DNA of 11,343 nucleotides from an uncultured Christensenella sp. (GCA_949293925.1 CASFFI010000031.1:1-11343), one strand, 5' to 3'; counted from the first letter of the stretch, positions 1 to 7,171 are shown. Notes: generated by a model not told the origin, from the sequence alone. A program made the numbers and translations.

Positions 1-1
1 A

Positions 2-994
2 GAATTTTTATATAGCTATCAAACTTCAAAACACAATGAGTGTTTGTTAGATTTAATAGAAAAAATTTTAACAGATTCAAATTTGACACTAAATAATATA
101 GATTGTATAGGAGTGGTAGTAGGTCCTGGTTCTTTTACTGGCATAAGGGTGGGTATTGCAACTGTTAAAGCGTTTAATATGGCTTTAAATATTCCAACTT
201 ATTCTATAAATAATCTTGAGTTATTGTATGAATCTGCAAAAGAAGCTAATTTAAAATTTGATGCGTGTGTTATTCCCGGAAGTTCAAATACGGCTTTTGT
301 AGCAAGAAACAATTCAAATGTTATGAAGATTGTAGATTATAATGTCAGCATAGAGGACTTAAAAGGTTTAGAATTAATAACTTTGAAAGGTGAAAAAAAG
401 TTTAGCAATGAATTTGACTGTACAGAAATAGAGATAACAGCATCTGCAATTTTTAAGGTAATGTCAAGGGCAATAATAAATAAATCTCAAGATTTAACAC
501 CTGTATATTTTCAGTTGTCGCAGGCACAGTTAGATAAAATTAATAAATTTGACTTTGAAATAATTGAAGCGCAAGATACTAATCTAAATAAAATATTTGA
601 AATTCAGGAAAAGTGCTTTTCTAATCCTTTAGAGAAATATAGTTTTGATAAATTAAAAGAAGATTTTAATTCTTCAATCCATAAATTTTATGTTGCAAAA
701 TTTTTAAATGAAGTGGTGGGGTTTGTAAGTTTTGTTTTGTTGCCAGATGAGATTAGTATTGAACAAATTGCTGTTGATATAAATTATAGGCGACATAAAA
801 TAGCTACAAATTTACTTAAAAAAGTTGAAGAATTTGCATTGCAAAAAAATCTATCTACTTTAAGTTTAGAATTAAGAGTTGATAATGATGCAATTAAATT
901 ATATGAAAAATTTGGTTTTAAAATTACAAGGAAAAGAGAAGGGTATTATAAAGGTGTTGATGGTGTTGAAATGATTAAACATATTCATCAGTAA
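2..994 (+). CDS. tsaB: TsaB-RimI fusion, 5' end cut off by the window
   Basis: A bifunctional protein. The N-terminal TsaB half is the partner that with TsaD and TsaE makes N6-threonylcarbamoyladenosine (t6A37) in tRNA. The C-terminal half is a RimI-type GNAT acetyltransferase that modifies protein N-termini. The frame is open from base 2, and residues before the TTG at 44 (YQTSKHNECLLDLI) fit TsaB, so the true start lies upstream; 330 residues are visible. Counting from the TTG at 44, GPGSFTGIRVG (27-37) is the TsaB signature and LTPVYFQLSQAQ (151-162) is the usual TsaB end. The GNAT domain covers about 172-316, with LELRVDNDAIKLYEKFGF (275-292) and a GYYKGVDGVEMIKHI tail typical of RimI. 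The acetyl-CoA loop reads RRHKIA where RimI normally has Q/R-x-x-G-x-G/A, so the first glycine is lysine. TsaB-RimI fusions are known in Firmicutes. The stop overlaps murF on the other strand by 20 bp. Confidence 0.93.
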   Translation, partial: EFLYSYQTSKHNECLLDLIEKILTDSNLTLNNIDCIGVVVGPGSFTGIRVGIATVKAFNMALNIPTYSINNLELLYESAKEANLKFDACVIPGSSNTAFVARNNSNVMKIVDYNVSIEDLKGLELITLKGEKKFSNEFDCTEIEITASAIFKVMSRAIINKSQDLTPVYFQLSQAQLDKINKFDFEIIEAQDTNLNKIFEIQEKCFSNPLEKYSFDKLKEDFNSSIHKFYVAKFLNEVVGFVSFVLLPDEISIEQIAVDINYRRHKIATNLLKKVEEFALQKNLSTLSLELRVDNDAIKLYEKFGFKITRKREGYYKGVDGVEMIKHIHQ

Positions 995-2495
995 GGTCGT
1001 TTAATATCAAAAGGGTATCACCTTTTTTTAATATGCTTGATAAAATTTTTTTTGCTTCAATTAAGTTTTTTGCATAATAAATTGAATTTTTATTAAAATT
1101 TTGTGAAAATAATCCTTCTAAAATTGAATTTTTATTAATTTCGTTTACAATTATGCATTTGTCTGCAATTTGTGCTATATGTTTGCCTAACTTATAATTT
1201 ATTGATTTGCTTTCTTTACCTGTTTCTACAATTCCTGGTGTCATCACTATTTTGTTACTTGAAAAATATGATAGCACTTTGAGAGATTCGTAACTTGAAA
1301 TTGGGCTTGCATTATAACTGTCATCTAAAATAAAATTGTTAGGGGTTTTTATTAATTCTAGTCTGTGAGGAGTAAATTGTAATTTTGATACTGATTTTAT
1401 AATATCTGTTTTTGAAATGTTGAAATATTTAGCAATTGGAATACATAGAGCTATATTATATGCATTGAATTCGCCTAATAATTTTGTTGATAATGAATAG
1501 ATGCAGTCTTTTGAAATAACGGTAAATTTAGTTTTATGATTTATTATTTCGATGTTTGAAAGGCTATAATCAGATTTAGAATTTTTGCTGATTGAAATTT
1601 TTTTGCCAACTTTATTGTCATACATTTGCCTGACATATTGATTGTCAATATTATATACGCATAATTTTTCATTTAATGCTTTAGACAATTCTTCTTTTTC
1701 TTTTGCTATGTTTTCTATTGATTTAAAAGTCTGTAAATGTTGACTGCAAACATTTGTTATTATTCCTATATCGGGTGGAAAAAGTTTGCATAGGGTTTTT
1801 ATGTCTTTTTTATGTCTTGCCCCAAACTCTAATATTAATATATCAGTGTCCGGATTTAAATTGTTATTAATTGTTATCGTAACGCCAAGAGGTGTATTAA
1901 AATTTTTAGGAGTTGTGATTACTTTTTTCTTTGTCGATAGTATAGTAAATAATATGTTTTTAACACTTGTTTTTCCGTTGCTTCCTGTAATTGCTATTAC
2001 TTTACATTTTGAATTTTTAAGTTTAAGTCTAGCCATTTTTAAGTATTTTACAAAGATTAAATTTTCTAATAATTTAGATAACATTATCGATGCTAATTTT
2101 ACAAATTTTTGAAAAGCAATTATTGTGCAAATAAACAGTATTAAATTGTTAAATAAATGAAAGTTTATTAGTGTAAAAATAATGTTCATAATTAAATATA
2201 TACATATCAAACGCTTAATTCGGTTAGTGACTTTGAATGGAATTTTTTTAGGAATATTCAAAAAATTTCTATAAAAAACACAATAATTTATGCAAAAAAG
2301 TGTTAAAAATATGTTACAATTTACAAAAATTACAAATTTTAATGGAATTATTAAATATAATATTAAATTTATGGCATTAAATAATTTTAATATTTTCAGT
2401 GTTAAATATAGTTTATTTTTTAGTCTTGAATTTATTGTGCGAATGTATTCTATTAATTTATAATTTTTTAATTGATAATAATATAATTCAAACAT
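975..2495 (-). CDS. murF: MurF-type Mur ligase with N-terminal membrane segments
   Basis: Mur ligase of the MurF type, expected to add D-Ala-D-Ala (or a related dipeptide) to a peptidoglycan precursor using ATP. It has 506 residues against about 450 for usual MurF. The ATP-binding core shows the P-loop ITGSNGKTS (169-177), EFGA (223-226), ITNV..QH (247-253) and a KEKEE stretch (265-269) holding the likely carbamylated lysine. The C-terminal domain has HRLE (377-380), DDSYNASP (391-398), TPGIVETG (419-426) and LNDLTDEY near the end, as in the MurF LEND-LPD-Y tail. Residues 1-150 lack the usual UDP-sugar-binding domain; they contain about four hydrophobic spans (roughly 35-55, 57-76, 96-115, 116-138) after a YYYQLKNYKLIEYI start. 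The TPG-x-VE-TG form and this N-terminus recall a membrane-anchored MurF-like subfamily of Clostridia. The start overlaps the hydrolase end by 8 bp, with AAGGAG (2500-2505) four bases before ATG. Whether it is the cell's main MurF is not visible. Confidence 0.85.
   Translation of the reverse strand: MFELYYYQLKNYKLIEYIRTINSRLKNKLYLTLKILKLFNAINLILYLIIPLKFVIFVNCNIFLTLFCINYCVFYRNFLNIPKKIPFKVTNRIKRLICIYLIMNIIFTLINFHLFNNLILFICTIIAFQKFVKLASIMLSKLLENLIFVKYLKMARLKLKNSKCKVIAITGSNGKTSVKNILFTILSTKKKVITTPKNFNTPLGVTITINNNLNPDTDILILEFGARHKKDIKTLCKLFPPDIGIITNVCSQHLQTFKSIENIAKEKEELSKALNEKLCVYNIDNQYVRQMYDNKVGKKISISKNSKSDYSLSNIEIINHKTKFTVISKDCIYSLSTKLLGEFNAYNIALCIPIAKYFNISKTDIIKSVSKLQFTPHRLELIKTPNNFILDDSYNASPISSYESLKVLSYFSSNKIVMTPGIVETGKESKSINYKLGKHIAQIADKCIIVNEINKNSILEGLFSQNFNKNSIYYAKNLIEAKKILSSILKKGDTLLILNDLTDEYV
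1009..1029 (+). terminator. Intrinsic terminator-like hairpin after tsaB-rimI, inside murF
   Basis: AAAAGG (1009-1014) pairs with CCTTTT (1021-1026) around a 6-base loop, and T1023-T1029 give a U-run on the plus-strand transcript. It begins 15 bases after the tsaB-rimI stop and lies in the last codons of the opposing murF gene. The stem is short with only two or three G-C pairs, so termination would be modest. Confidence 0.45.
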
Positions 2496-3192
2496 TTGAC
2501 TCCTTTATAAATTTCAATACATCAGATTTAAAATCTTCCTTATTTTTTATATGACAGAAGTGGTCGCCGTTTACAATTTTTAATTTTGCTAATTTATTTA
2601 TCTTTAATATTTTTTTTGTTAGATAAATGGGTGTTGTTTTATCATCTTTACCATAATATAAAAGGGTAGGAAGTATTGTGTTTTTTAGTGCAAAACTCAG
2701 GTCTAAATTTACAATGTTTTTGAATGTCATTCTTCCGCTTTTAGGCATTAATTTGTAATCGTCCGAAGGGGTGGGATTGTGTCGAAGATTTAATTTTTTT
2801 AAAAAATTGATTTTTGATTTTGCATACGCACCCCCTGTGCTTATGATTTTTGTAATGTTCAATTCATTTTTATTTAACAATGTGGCTATTCTAAATCCAA
2901 AACTATGACAAATTAATATAACTTCTTTAGATTGGTGAATTTTGATTATGGTTGACACAATACTTACATAATCCCACATATTAAAATCTAAAGTGTATTC
3001 GCAAATATTTGGTAAACTAATTTTCAAAATATTGTAATTTTTTAAAAGTGGCAACAAAAAATCAAATTCAAATTTATTTAAACCAAATCCGTGTAAAAAG
3101 ACTATTAATTTATCTGGCTTTGATGATTCAGATTCTGCTTTTATATAATCATAGTCGATTAATTGGCATTTGTATAGGAAGGTAAAGTTCAT
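2488..3192 (-). CDS. Alpha/beta hydrolase upstream of murF
   Basis: A 234-residue alpha/beta-hydrolase-fold protein; substrate unknown. LIVFLHGFGLN (29-39) is the strand plus oxyanion-hole HG motif. ICHSFGFRIA (94-103) is the nucleophile elbow with Ser97. LLYYGKDDKTTP (177-188) carries the acid (Asp183 or Asp184), and GDHFCH (209-214) supplies the catalytic His211. The elbow is C-H-S-F-G instead of G-x-S-x-G, so the first glycine is cysteine; the triad itself looks intact. No signal peptide is seen, so it should act in the cytoplasm or at the inner membrane face. It is the first gene of an operon with the membrane MurF-type ligase and is divergent from ddl, which suggests a job in cell-envelope precursor metabolism, for instance hydrolysis of an ester, thioester or peptide intermediate. 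That role is inference from position only. The SD before the ATG is weak (AAAAAG). Confidence 0.8.
   Translation of the reverse strand: MNFTFLYKCQLIDYDYIKAESESSKPDKLIVFLHGFGLNKFEFDFLLPLLKNYNILKISLPNICEYTLDFNMWDYVSIVSTIIKIHQSKEVILICHSFGFRIATLLNKNELNITKIISTGGAYAKSKINFLKKLNLRHNPTPSDDYKLMPKSGRMTFKNIVNLDLSFALKNTILPTLLYYGKDDKTTPIYLTKKILKINKLAKLKIVNGDHFCHIKNKEDFKSDVLKFIKESNV
2500..2505 (-). promoter_or_regulatory. Shine-Dalgarno site of murF inside the hydrolase gene
   Basis: On the minus strand AAGGAG lies four bases before the murF ATG (2495-2493), within the final codons of the hydrolase. The hydrolase TGA is at 2490-2488, so the two genes overlap by 8 bp and are probably translationally coupled. 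The site supports the murF start. Confidence 0.75.
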
Positions 3193-3266
3193 ATCTTTTT
3201 ATATGTTATATTTTCAAAAAGTTTAACTAGCAACAAAATTTTATATATTTCATATAAAAGAGTATG
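3190..3266. promoter_or_regulatory. Divergent control region between the hydrolase-murF operon and ddl
   Basis: The 71 bp gap plus both start codons. On the minus strand TTGCTA (3233-3228), a 17-base spacer and TATAAC (3210-3205) make a plausible promoter for hydrolase-murF. On the plus strand TTTAAC (3222-3227), 16 bases and TATATT (3244-3249) is a weaker candidate for ddl. Both would give very short leaders. The two start regions mirror each other: CATATAAAAGAGTATG (3251-3266) and, on the minus strand, CATATAAAAAGATATG (3205-3190), 13 of 16 identical. Confidence 0.4.
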
Positions 3267-4307
3267 GAAAAAATTGTAAAAAAAAATATAGCAATAGTTT
3301 TTGGAGGAAATAGTGTTGAACACGATGTTTCTATATTAACTAAAAGACAAGTAATAGATGCTATAGATAAAGATTTATATAATATATTTGAAATATATAT
3401 AGATTTGAATAATAATTTAAACTTGGTAAAATCAGATGGCAAGTTTACAAGATTAAAGCCTATTAATATAATTAGTGGGAAATTGAATGGTAAAATCAAA
3501 TTGTATTCTGTTATTAACTGCTGTCATGGTGGGGTGGGGGAAAATGGTGTTTTAAAGGCTTTTTTTGACTTAAATAATATAAAAATGACAAGTTCTAATT
3601 TTTTGACTTTAGGTATATGCATGGATAAATATAGAAGCAAAATGCTTTTAAAATCCATTGGAATTCCAGTAGTTGATTCAAGATTAATTAAATCTACTGA
3701 TAATCTTGATAAAGTTTTAGATGATGAATTTTTTAAAAACAAAGATGTTATTATAAAGCCAAATCATTTAGGTTCAAGTATAGGGGTTTTTGAATCAGAT
3801 GATAGCAACCTTTTAGATTATATTTTAGCAAATTTTAATTATGATAATGAAGTTATAGTTGAAAGAAAAGTTGAAAATTTAAAAGAATATAATATTGCTG
3901 TTTTAAAAAAGGGTAATGAATTTATCTTAAGCGAAATTGAATGTCCTACTTTTAAAAAAGGTGTTTTGAGTTTTGAAGATAAATATTTAGGTTCTAAAAA
4001 AATGTCAAAATCTTCTTCAAGACAAATACCCGCAAAAATTAGTTTCAAATTAAAATCAAAGATTAATGAAATCGCTTTAAACGTTGCCAATTTTTTAAAT
4101 TTTTCTGGCGTTGTGCGAATTGATTTTTTATATGATGATAGTGCAAAAAATTTATACTTAAATGAAATCAATACGGTACCTGGAAGCCTTGCTTTTTATC
4201 TTTTTGAAAGCAAGGGTATAAGTTTTAAAGACCTTGTTAATATTTTAATAGAAAATTCTAGTTGCAATGAATTTGTGTATTCATATTTGGATACAAAATT
4301 AAAATAA
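3264..4307 (+). CDS. ddl: D-alanine--D-alanine ligase
   Basis: ATP-grasp ligase joining two D-alanines to form the D-Ala-D-Ala dipeptide used by MurF; cytoplasmic; 347 residues, normal for the family. The N-terminal domain has IVFGGNSVEHDVS (11-23), with Glu19 matching the substrate-binding Glu15 of E. coli DdlB. CCHGGVGENG (86-95) is the HG-x-GE-D/N-G loop, and DVIIKPNHLGSSIGV (161-175) is the ATP-grasp lysine and Gly/Ser loop. FEDKY (237-241) aligns with the omega-loop Y-E-A-K-Y of DdlB, so Tyr241 sits where DdlB has Tyr216; this favours D-Ala over D-lactate as second substrate. The metal-binding end is VRIDF (284-288) and NEINTVPGSLAFYL (300-313); the PGSLAFYL form replaces the usual PGFT-x-HS. 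The start ATG has a weak SD (AAAGAG). It is divergent from hydrolase-murF and probably works with them. Confidence 0.93.
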   Translation: MEKIVKKNIAIVFGGNSVEHDVSILTKRQVIDAIDKDLYNIFEIYIDLNNNLNLVKSDGKFTRLKPINIISGKLNGKIKLYSVINCCHGGVGENGVLKAFFDLNNIKMTSSNFLTLGICMDKYRSKMLLKSIGIPVVDSRLIKSTDNLDKVLDDEFFKNKDVIIKPNHLGSSIGVFESDDSNLLDYILANFNYDNEVIVERKVENLKEYNIAVLKKGNEFILSEIECPTFKKGVLSFEDKYLGSKKMSKSSSRQIPAKISFKLKSKINEIALNVANFLNFSGVVRIDFLYDDSAKNLYLNEINTVPGSLAFYLFESKGISFKDLVNILIENSSCNEFVYSYLDTKLK

Positions 4308-4505
4308 TTTTTATATAATAAAGTCATTATTAAAGTGTGATTGTATTTTTATTTATTTTATTCCTAAATAGAGGATTAATAGTTTTTTTTAATATAATTA
4401 CAACCGTAAAAAAATATCATTTTACTATTTATTGTATTGTGGTATATTTTAATTTAATAAGGATATAAATATTTATTAAAATATGCAAATTATGGCTATT
4501 TTTAT

Positions 4506-4534
4506 TTGACAGATTTTGCAATATTTTGTAAAAT
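4506..4534 (+). promoter_or_regulatory. Sigma-A-type promoter of rpoZ-priA
   Basis: TTGACA (4506-4511), exactly 17 bases, then TAAAAT (4529-4534). The expected start of transcription near 4541 leaves a leader of about 15 bases holding the SD GAGGGGA (4546-4552) before the rpoZ ATG at 4556. The AT-rich 200 bases between ddl and this promoter hold no gene or clear terminator that I can see. Confidence 0.8.
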
Positions 4535-4555
4535 GCGATTAATAAGAGGGGAATT

Positions 4556-4747
4556 ATGCTATTCAATCCATCTATTGACGATTTATCTAAAAATGCTGGC
4601 AATGCTTACATCGCTACAATTTTGATGTCTGCAAGAGCCAAAGAAATTGAAGTTAAAACAACCTTGGCAGGCAGTTCAAATGAAGCAATTGAAATTGCCG
4701 CTATTGAACTGTTAAACGGCGATATTGAAGGAGTAAGTCAATCTTAG
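4556..4747 (+). CDS. rpoZ: RNA polymerase omega subunit
   Basis: A 63-residue protein with the omega pattern: a short N-terminal helix (NPSIDDLSKNAG), then NAYIATILMSARAKEIE matching the conserved Y-x-L-V-x-x-A-A-x-R-A-R segment, then NEAIEIAAIELLNGDIE matching the S-K-A-V-x-x-A-x-E-E-I-x-x-G-K-I segment. Omega helps assemble and stabilise the beta' subunit of RNA polymerase. The length is typical of Firmicutes, and the good SD (GAGGGGA) and promoter support the start. In many Firmicutes the order is gmk-rpoZ-coaBC-priA; here rpoZ runs straight into priA, its TAG sharing one base with the GTG start of priA (TAGTG), and neither gmk nor coaBC is present. The methionine of the usual Y-L-V-x-x-A-A-K-R-A stretch and a missing KR make it a slightly divergent copy. 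Confidence 0.85.
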   Translation: MLFNPSIDDLSKNAGNAYIATILMSARAKEIEVKTTLAGSSNEAIEIAAIELLNGDIEGVSQS

Positions 4748-6921
4748 TGATAGCAGAAGTTATTGTCGATATTTCAAATAATTCAGTCGATAAAATTTTT
4801 GATTATATTGCTCCAGATAATTGTCTTGTCGGTTGCAGTGTGTTAGTGCCTTTTGGCAAAAGAACTCTGCTGGGTTTTGTTTTAAGGATGAAAGACTCCT
4901 CTGATTTTTCTGACTCGTTAAAATCAATTATAAAAGTCATAAGTCGAAAGCCACTTTTGAAAAGTGAAATAATTGACTTATCTTTTTATATGGCAAAAAC
5001 TTTTTATTTAAGAATGAATGATTGTTTAAAACTTATGGTTCCTAATAACCATAGAGAAGGTAAAAGTCTTGCAGTGTTTGATTATATCTTATCACTTACT
5101 TGTTCAATAGATGAAGCAATTAATAAAATTGGTAAACGAGCAAAAAAACAAATTGAAGCAGTAGTTTTTTTGTCAGATAATGGACCACAAAAGCAATCTG
5201 TTTTAAATAAATTATTTTCATCTCAAGTTGTAAACGAATTAAAGGCAAAAGGTCTTTTATCTATAGAAAGTGAACGAATTTTTAGGCTAAATGAGGTAAA
5301 GCAAAATTTAGAAAGCCCAAAAATTTTAAATGAGGAACAGACTAGGGCAGTAAAAGCGATTTTATCTAATAAAGATAATACATTTTTGCTGTTCGGGGTT
5401 ACCGGAAGCGGAAAGACAGAAGTTTATTTAAATATTATAAAATCTGTTTTAGATGATGGCAAAAATGCAATTATGCTCGTGCCAGAAATTTCATTAACAC
5501 CTTTAATGGTTGACCGATTTAAAAAGAGATTCGGTTCGGTTATCGCTGTTTTACATAGTGGCTTAAATGAGGGCGAAAGGTATGATGAATGGGAAAGAAT
5601 ATATTCAAATAAAGCAAGAGTTATAATAGGTGCCCGTTCTGCAATTTTTGCACCGGTTTCAAACCTAGGCGCAATAATTATAGATGAAGAACATGACAGT
5701 TCATATATTTCAGAAAGCAACCCTAGATTTGACACTCATGTTATTGCAGATTTTAGAGCGAGATATAATCATTGTCCATTAATATTAGGTAGTGCTACTC
5801 CAAAATTGTCAACCTACAAATTAGCACTTGATGGAAAATACAAATTGTTGGAACTTAAATCTAGAGTGAACGATTTAAAAATGCCAGAAATAGAAATTGT
5901 CGATATGACAGAAGAATTAAGGCAGGGGAATACTTCCATTCTTTCTGCAAAATTACAAGATGGTTTAATAGAATGCAAAAATTCAAACAAGCAAGCAATA
6001 ATATTTTTAAATAGAAGAGGATATGCTTCTTTTCAGATGTGTAAAAAATGCGGTTATATTGCAAAATGTGAAGATTGTGCTGTAAGTTTAGTCTATCACA
6101 AACAAGAAAATGTTTTAAAATGTCATTTTTGTGGCAAAAAATATAGAGTGCTAGATTTGTGCCCTAATTGTGGTAGTGATAAAATTAAACTGGGTTCTAT
6201 TGGTACAGAACAAGTGGTAGATATTTTAAAAGAACAATTTAAAATTCCTGTATTTCGTATGGATAATGATAGTACACGCACAAAAGATTCACATAAAAAA
6301 ATATTAGAAGAATTTTCTAAAACTTCACCTAGCATTTTAGTTGGAACGCAAATGATTGCAAAGGGTCACGATTTCCCACTTGTAAATTTTGTTGGAATTT
6401 TAGATGCTGATATTTCTCTTTACACAAGCGATTACACAAGTGCAGAAAATACATTTCAATTAGTAACTCAGGTCGCTGGACGAGCAGGTAGAAAATCTTC
6501 GGGTGCAAAAGTAGTACTTCAAACTTATACACCTAATCATTATGTTTACCAGTTTGCTAAAAACTATGATTATCTGGGTTTTTATAAAAAAGAAAGCAAT
6601 TTAAGGGAAACTACGAACTTTCCGCCATACGCACAAATTATAAGGATTTTAATTTCATCTGAAAATAGAGAAATATGTATAAATTCAACAAAAGAATTAT
6701 TAGATGAATGTAAAGAAGTAAAAGAAAAGTATAAAGATAAATTTATATTTTTACAGGCAATGCCTGCACCTATAAAAAGAATTAAAACAAAATATAGATT
6801 TCAAATAATATTAAGATTTTTTAATAATTTAGAAATTGAAGGTGAAATTGCAAAAATTCAAGACAGAGTAATAAAAGGAGTAAGCATTTTTTTAGAACTA
6901 AATCCGACAAGCATAAGGTAG
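4747..6921 (+). CDS. priA: Primosomal replication-restart helicase PriA
   Basis: Superfamily 2 3'-5' DNA helicase that reloads the replisome at stalled forks; 724 residues, normal length. The N-terminal 3'-DNA-binding domain has the DKIFDYIAP...LVPFGKRTLLGFV pattern (15-45). Walker A is FGVTGSGKTEVY (216-227), Walker B is IIDEEHDSSY (311-320), motif III is LGSATP (347-352), and the helicase C-lobe has LNRRGYAS (421-428), GTQMIAKGHDFP (533-544) and QVAGRAGR (575-582). Eight cysteines (432, 435, 441, 444, 459, 462, 472, 475) form the two zinc sites inserted in the C-lobe. The end (FLELNPTSI) matches the usual N-P-x-S/F tail. The GTG start overlaps the rpoZ TAG by one base; AAGGAG (4728-4733) lies 13 bases before it, rather far, so translation may depend on coupling to rpoZ. 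No terminator is clear downstream. Confidence 0.97.
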   Translation: MIAEVIVDISNNSVDKIFDYIAPDNCLVGCSVLVPFGKRTLLGFVLRMKDSSDFSDSLKSIIKVISRKPLLKSEIIDLSFYMAKTFYLRMNDCLKLMVPNNHREGKSLAVFDYILSLTCSIDEAINKIGKRAKKQIEAVVFLSDNGPQKQSVLNKLFSSQVVNELKAKGLLSIESERIFRLNEVKQNLESPKILNEEQTRAVKAILSNKDNTFLLFGVTGSGKTEVYLNIIKSVLDDGKNAIMLVPEISLTPLMVDRFKKRFGSVIAVLHSGLNEGERYDEWERIYSNKARVIIGARSAIFAPVSNLGAIIIDEEHDSSYISESNPRFDTHVIADFRARYNHCPLILGSATPKLSTYKLALDGKYKLLELKSRVNDLKMPEIEIVDMTEELRQGNTSILSAKLQDGLIECKNSNKQAIIFLNRRGYASFQMCKKCGYIAKCEDCAVSLVYHKQENVLKCHFCGKKYRVLDLCPNCGSDKIKLGSIGTEQVVDILKEQFKIPVFRMDNDSTRTKDSHKKILEEFSKTSPSILVGTQMIAKGHDFPLVNFVGILDADISLYTSDYTSAENTFQLVTQVAGRAGRKSSGAKVVLQTYTPNHYVYQFAKNYDYLGFYKKESNLRETTNFPPYAQIIRILISSENREICINSTKELLDECKEVKEKYKDKFIFLQAMPAPIKRIKTKYRFQIILRFFNNLEIEGEIAKIQDRVIKGVSIFLELNPTSIR

Positions 6922-7004
6922 TTTAATTTATTTCTTTAGTTACTAATAATGTGATATTTAAAATTGTATCATATTTATAATCTAAATTAAAATAAAAAAA
7001 ATGT

Positions 7005-7171
7005 ATCTTTTCATTTTTATCTTTGATTAATCTTAGTTAATCAGTGCTAAAACTTATTAGTTGATTTTGATAAAGTATCATTTAAATTATTTGTATATAT
7101 TTATGACAATCTTTTCATTTTGTTTTAATTTTGTATCTATATTTAAATTTTAGTAAATCAGTGATAAAACT
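7005..7171. repeat. Degenerate two-copy direct repeat in the pta leader
   Basis: Two conserved blocks occur twice in the same order. ATCTTTTCATTTT is identical at 7005-7017 and 7109-7121. A 22-base block built around AATCAGTG-TAAAACT occurs at 7033-7054 and 7150-7171 with 20 of 22 identical. The spacing is 104 and 117 bases, so one copy carries about 13 extra bases. This looks like an old tandem duplication of about 100 bp, or paired regulatory sites that have been kept. Confidence 0.6.
7024..7043. promoter_or_regulatory. Inverted repeat upstream of pta
   Basis: TGATTAA (7024-7030) and TTAATCA (7037-7043) are perfect 7-base arms around TCTTAG, an operator-like layout. It overlaps the first copy of the conserved leader block, but the second copy at 7150 does not keep the left arm. 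The protein that might bind it is unknown. Confidence 0.3.

Noticed and set aside
44..46. TTG at 44 as the true start of tsaB
   Set aside because: The frame is open to base 2 and the upstream residues continue the TsaB pattern, so the start is outside the window.
1786..2112. Plus-strand open frame inside murF
   Set aside because: It lies wholly on the antisense of conserved MurF motifs and has no SD or family resemblance; a shadow frame.
3264..4307. Ddl as a vancomycin-resistance D-Ala-D-Lac or D-Ala-D-Ser ligase
   Set aside because: Tyr241 in FEDKY matches the D-Ala-specific DdlB residue, and no vanH, vanX, vanT or vanRS-like gene is present.
4308..4505. Small RNA or peptide gene between ddl and rpoZ
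   Set aside because: The stretch is low-complexity AT-rich sequence with no stable stem, SD-led frame or GC island.
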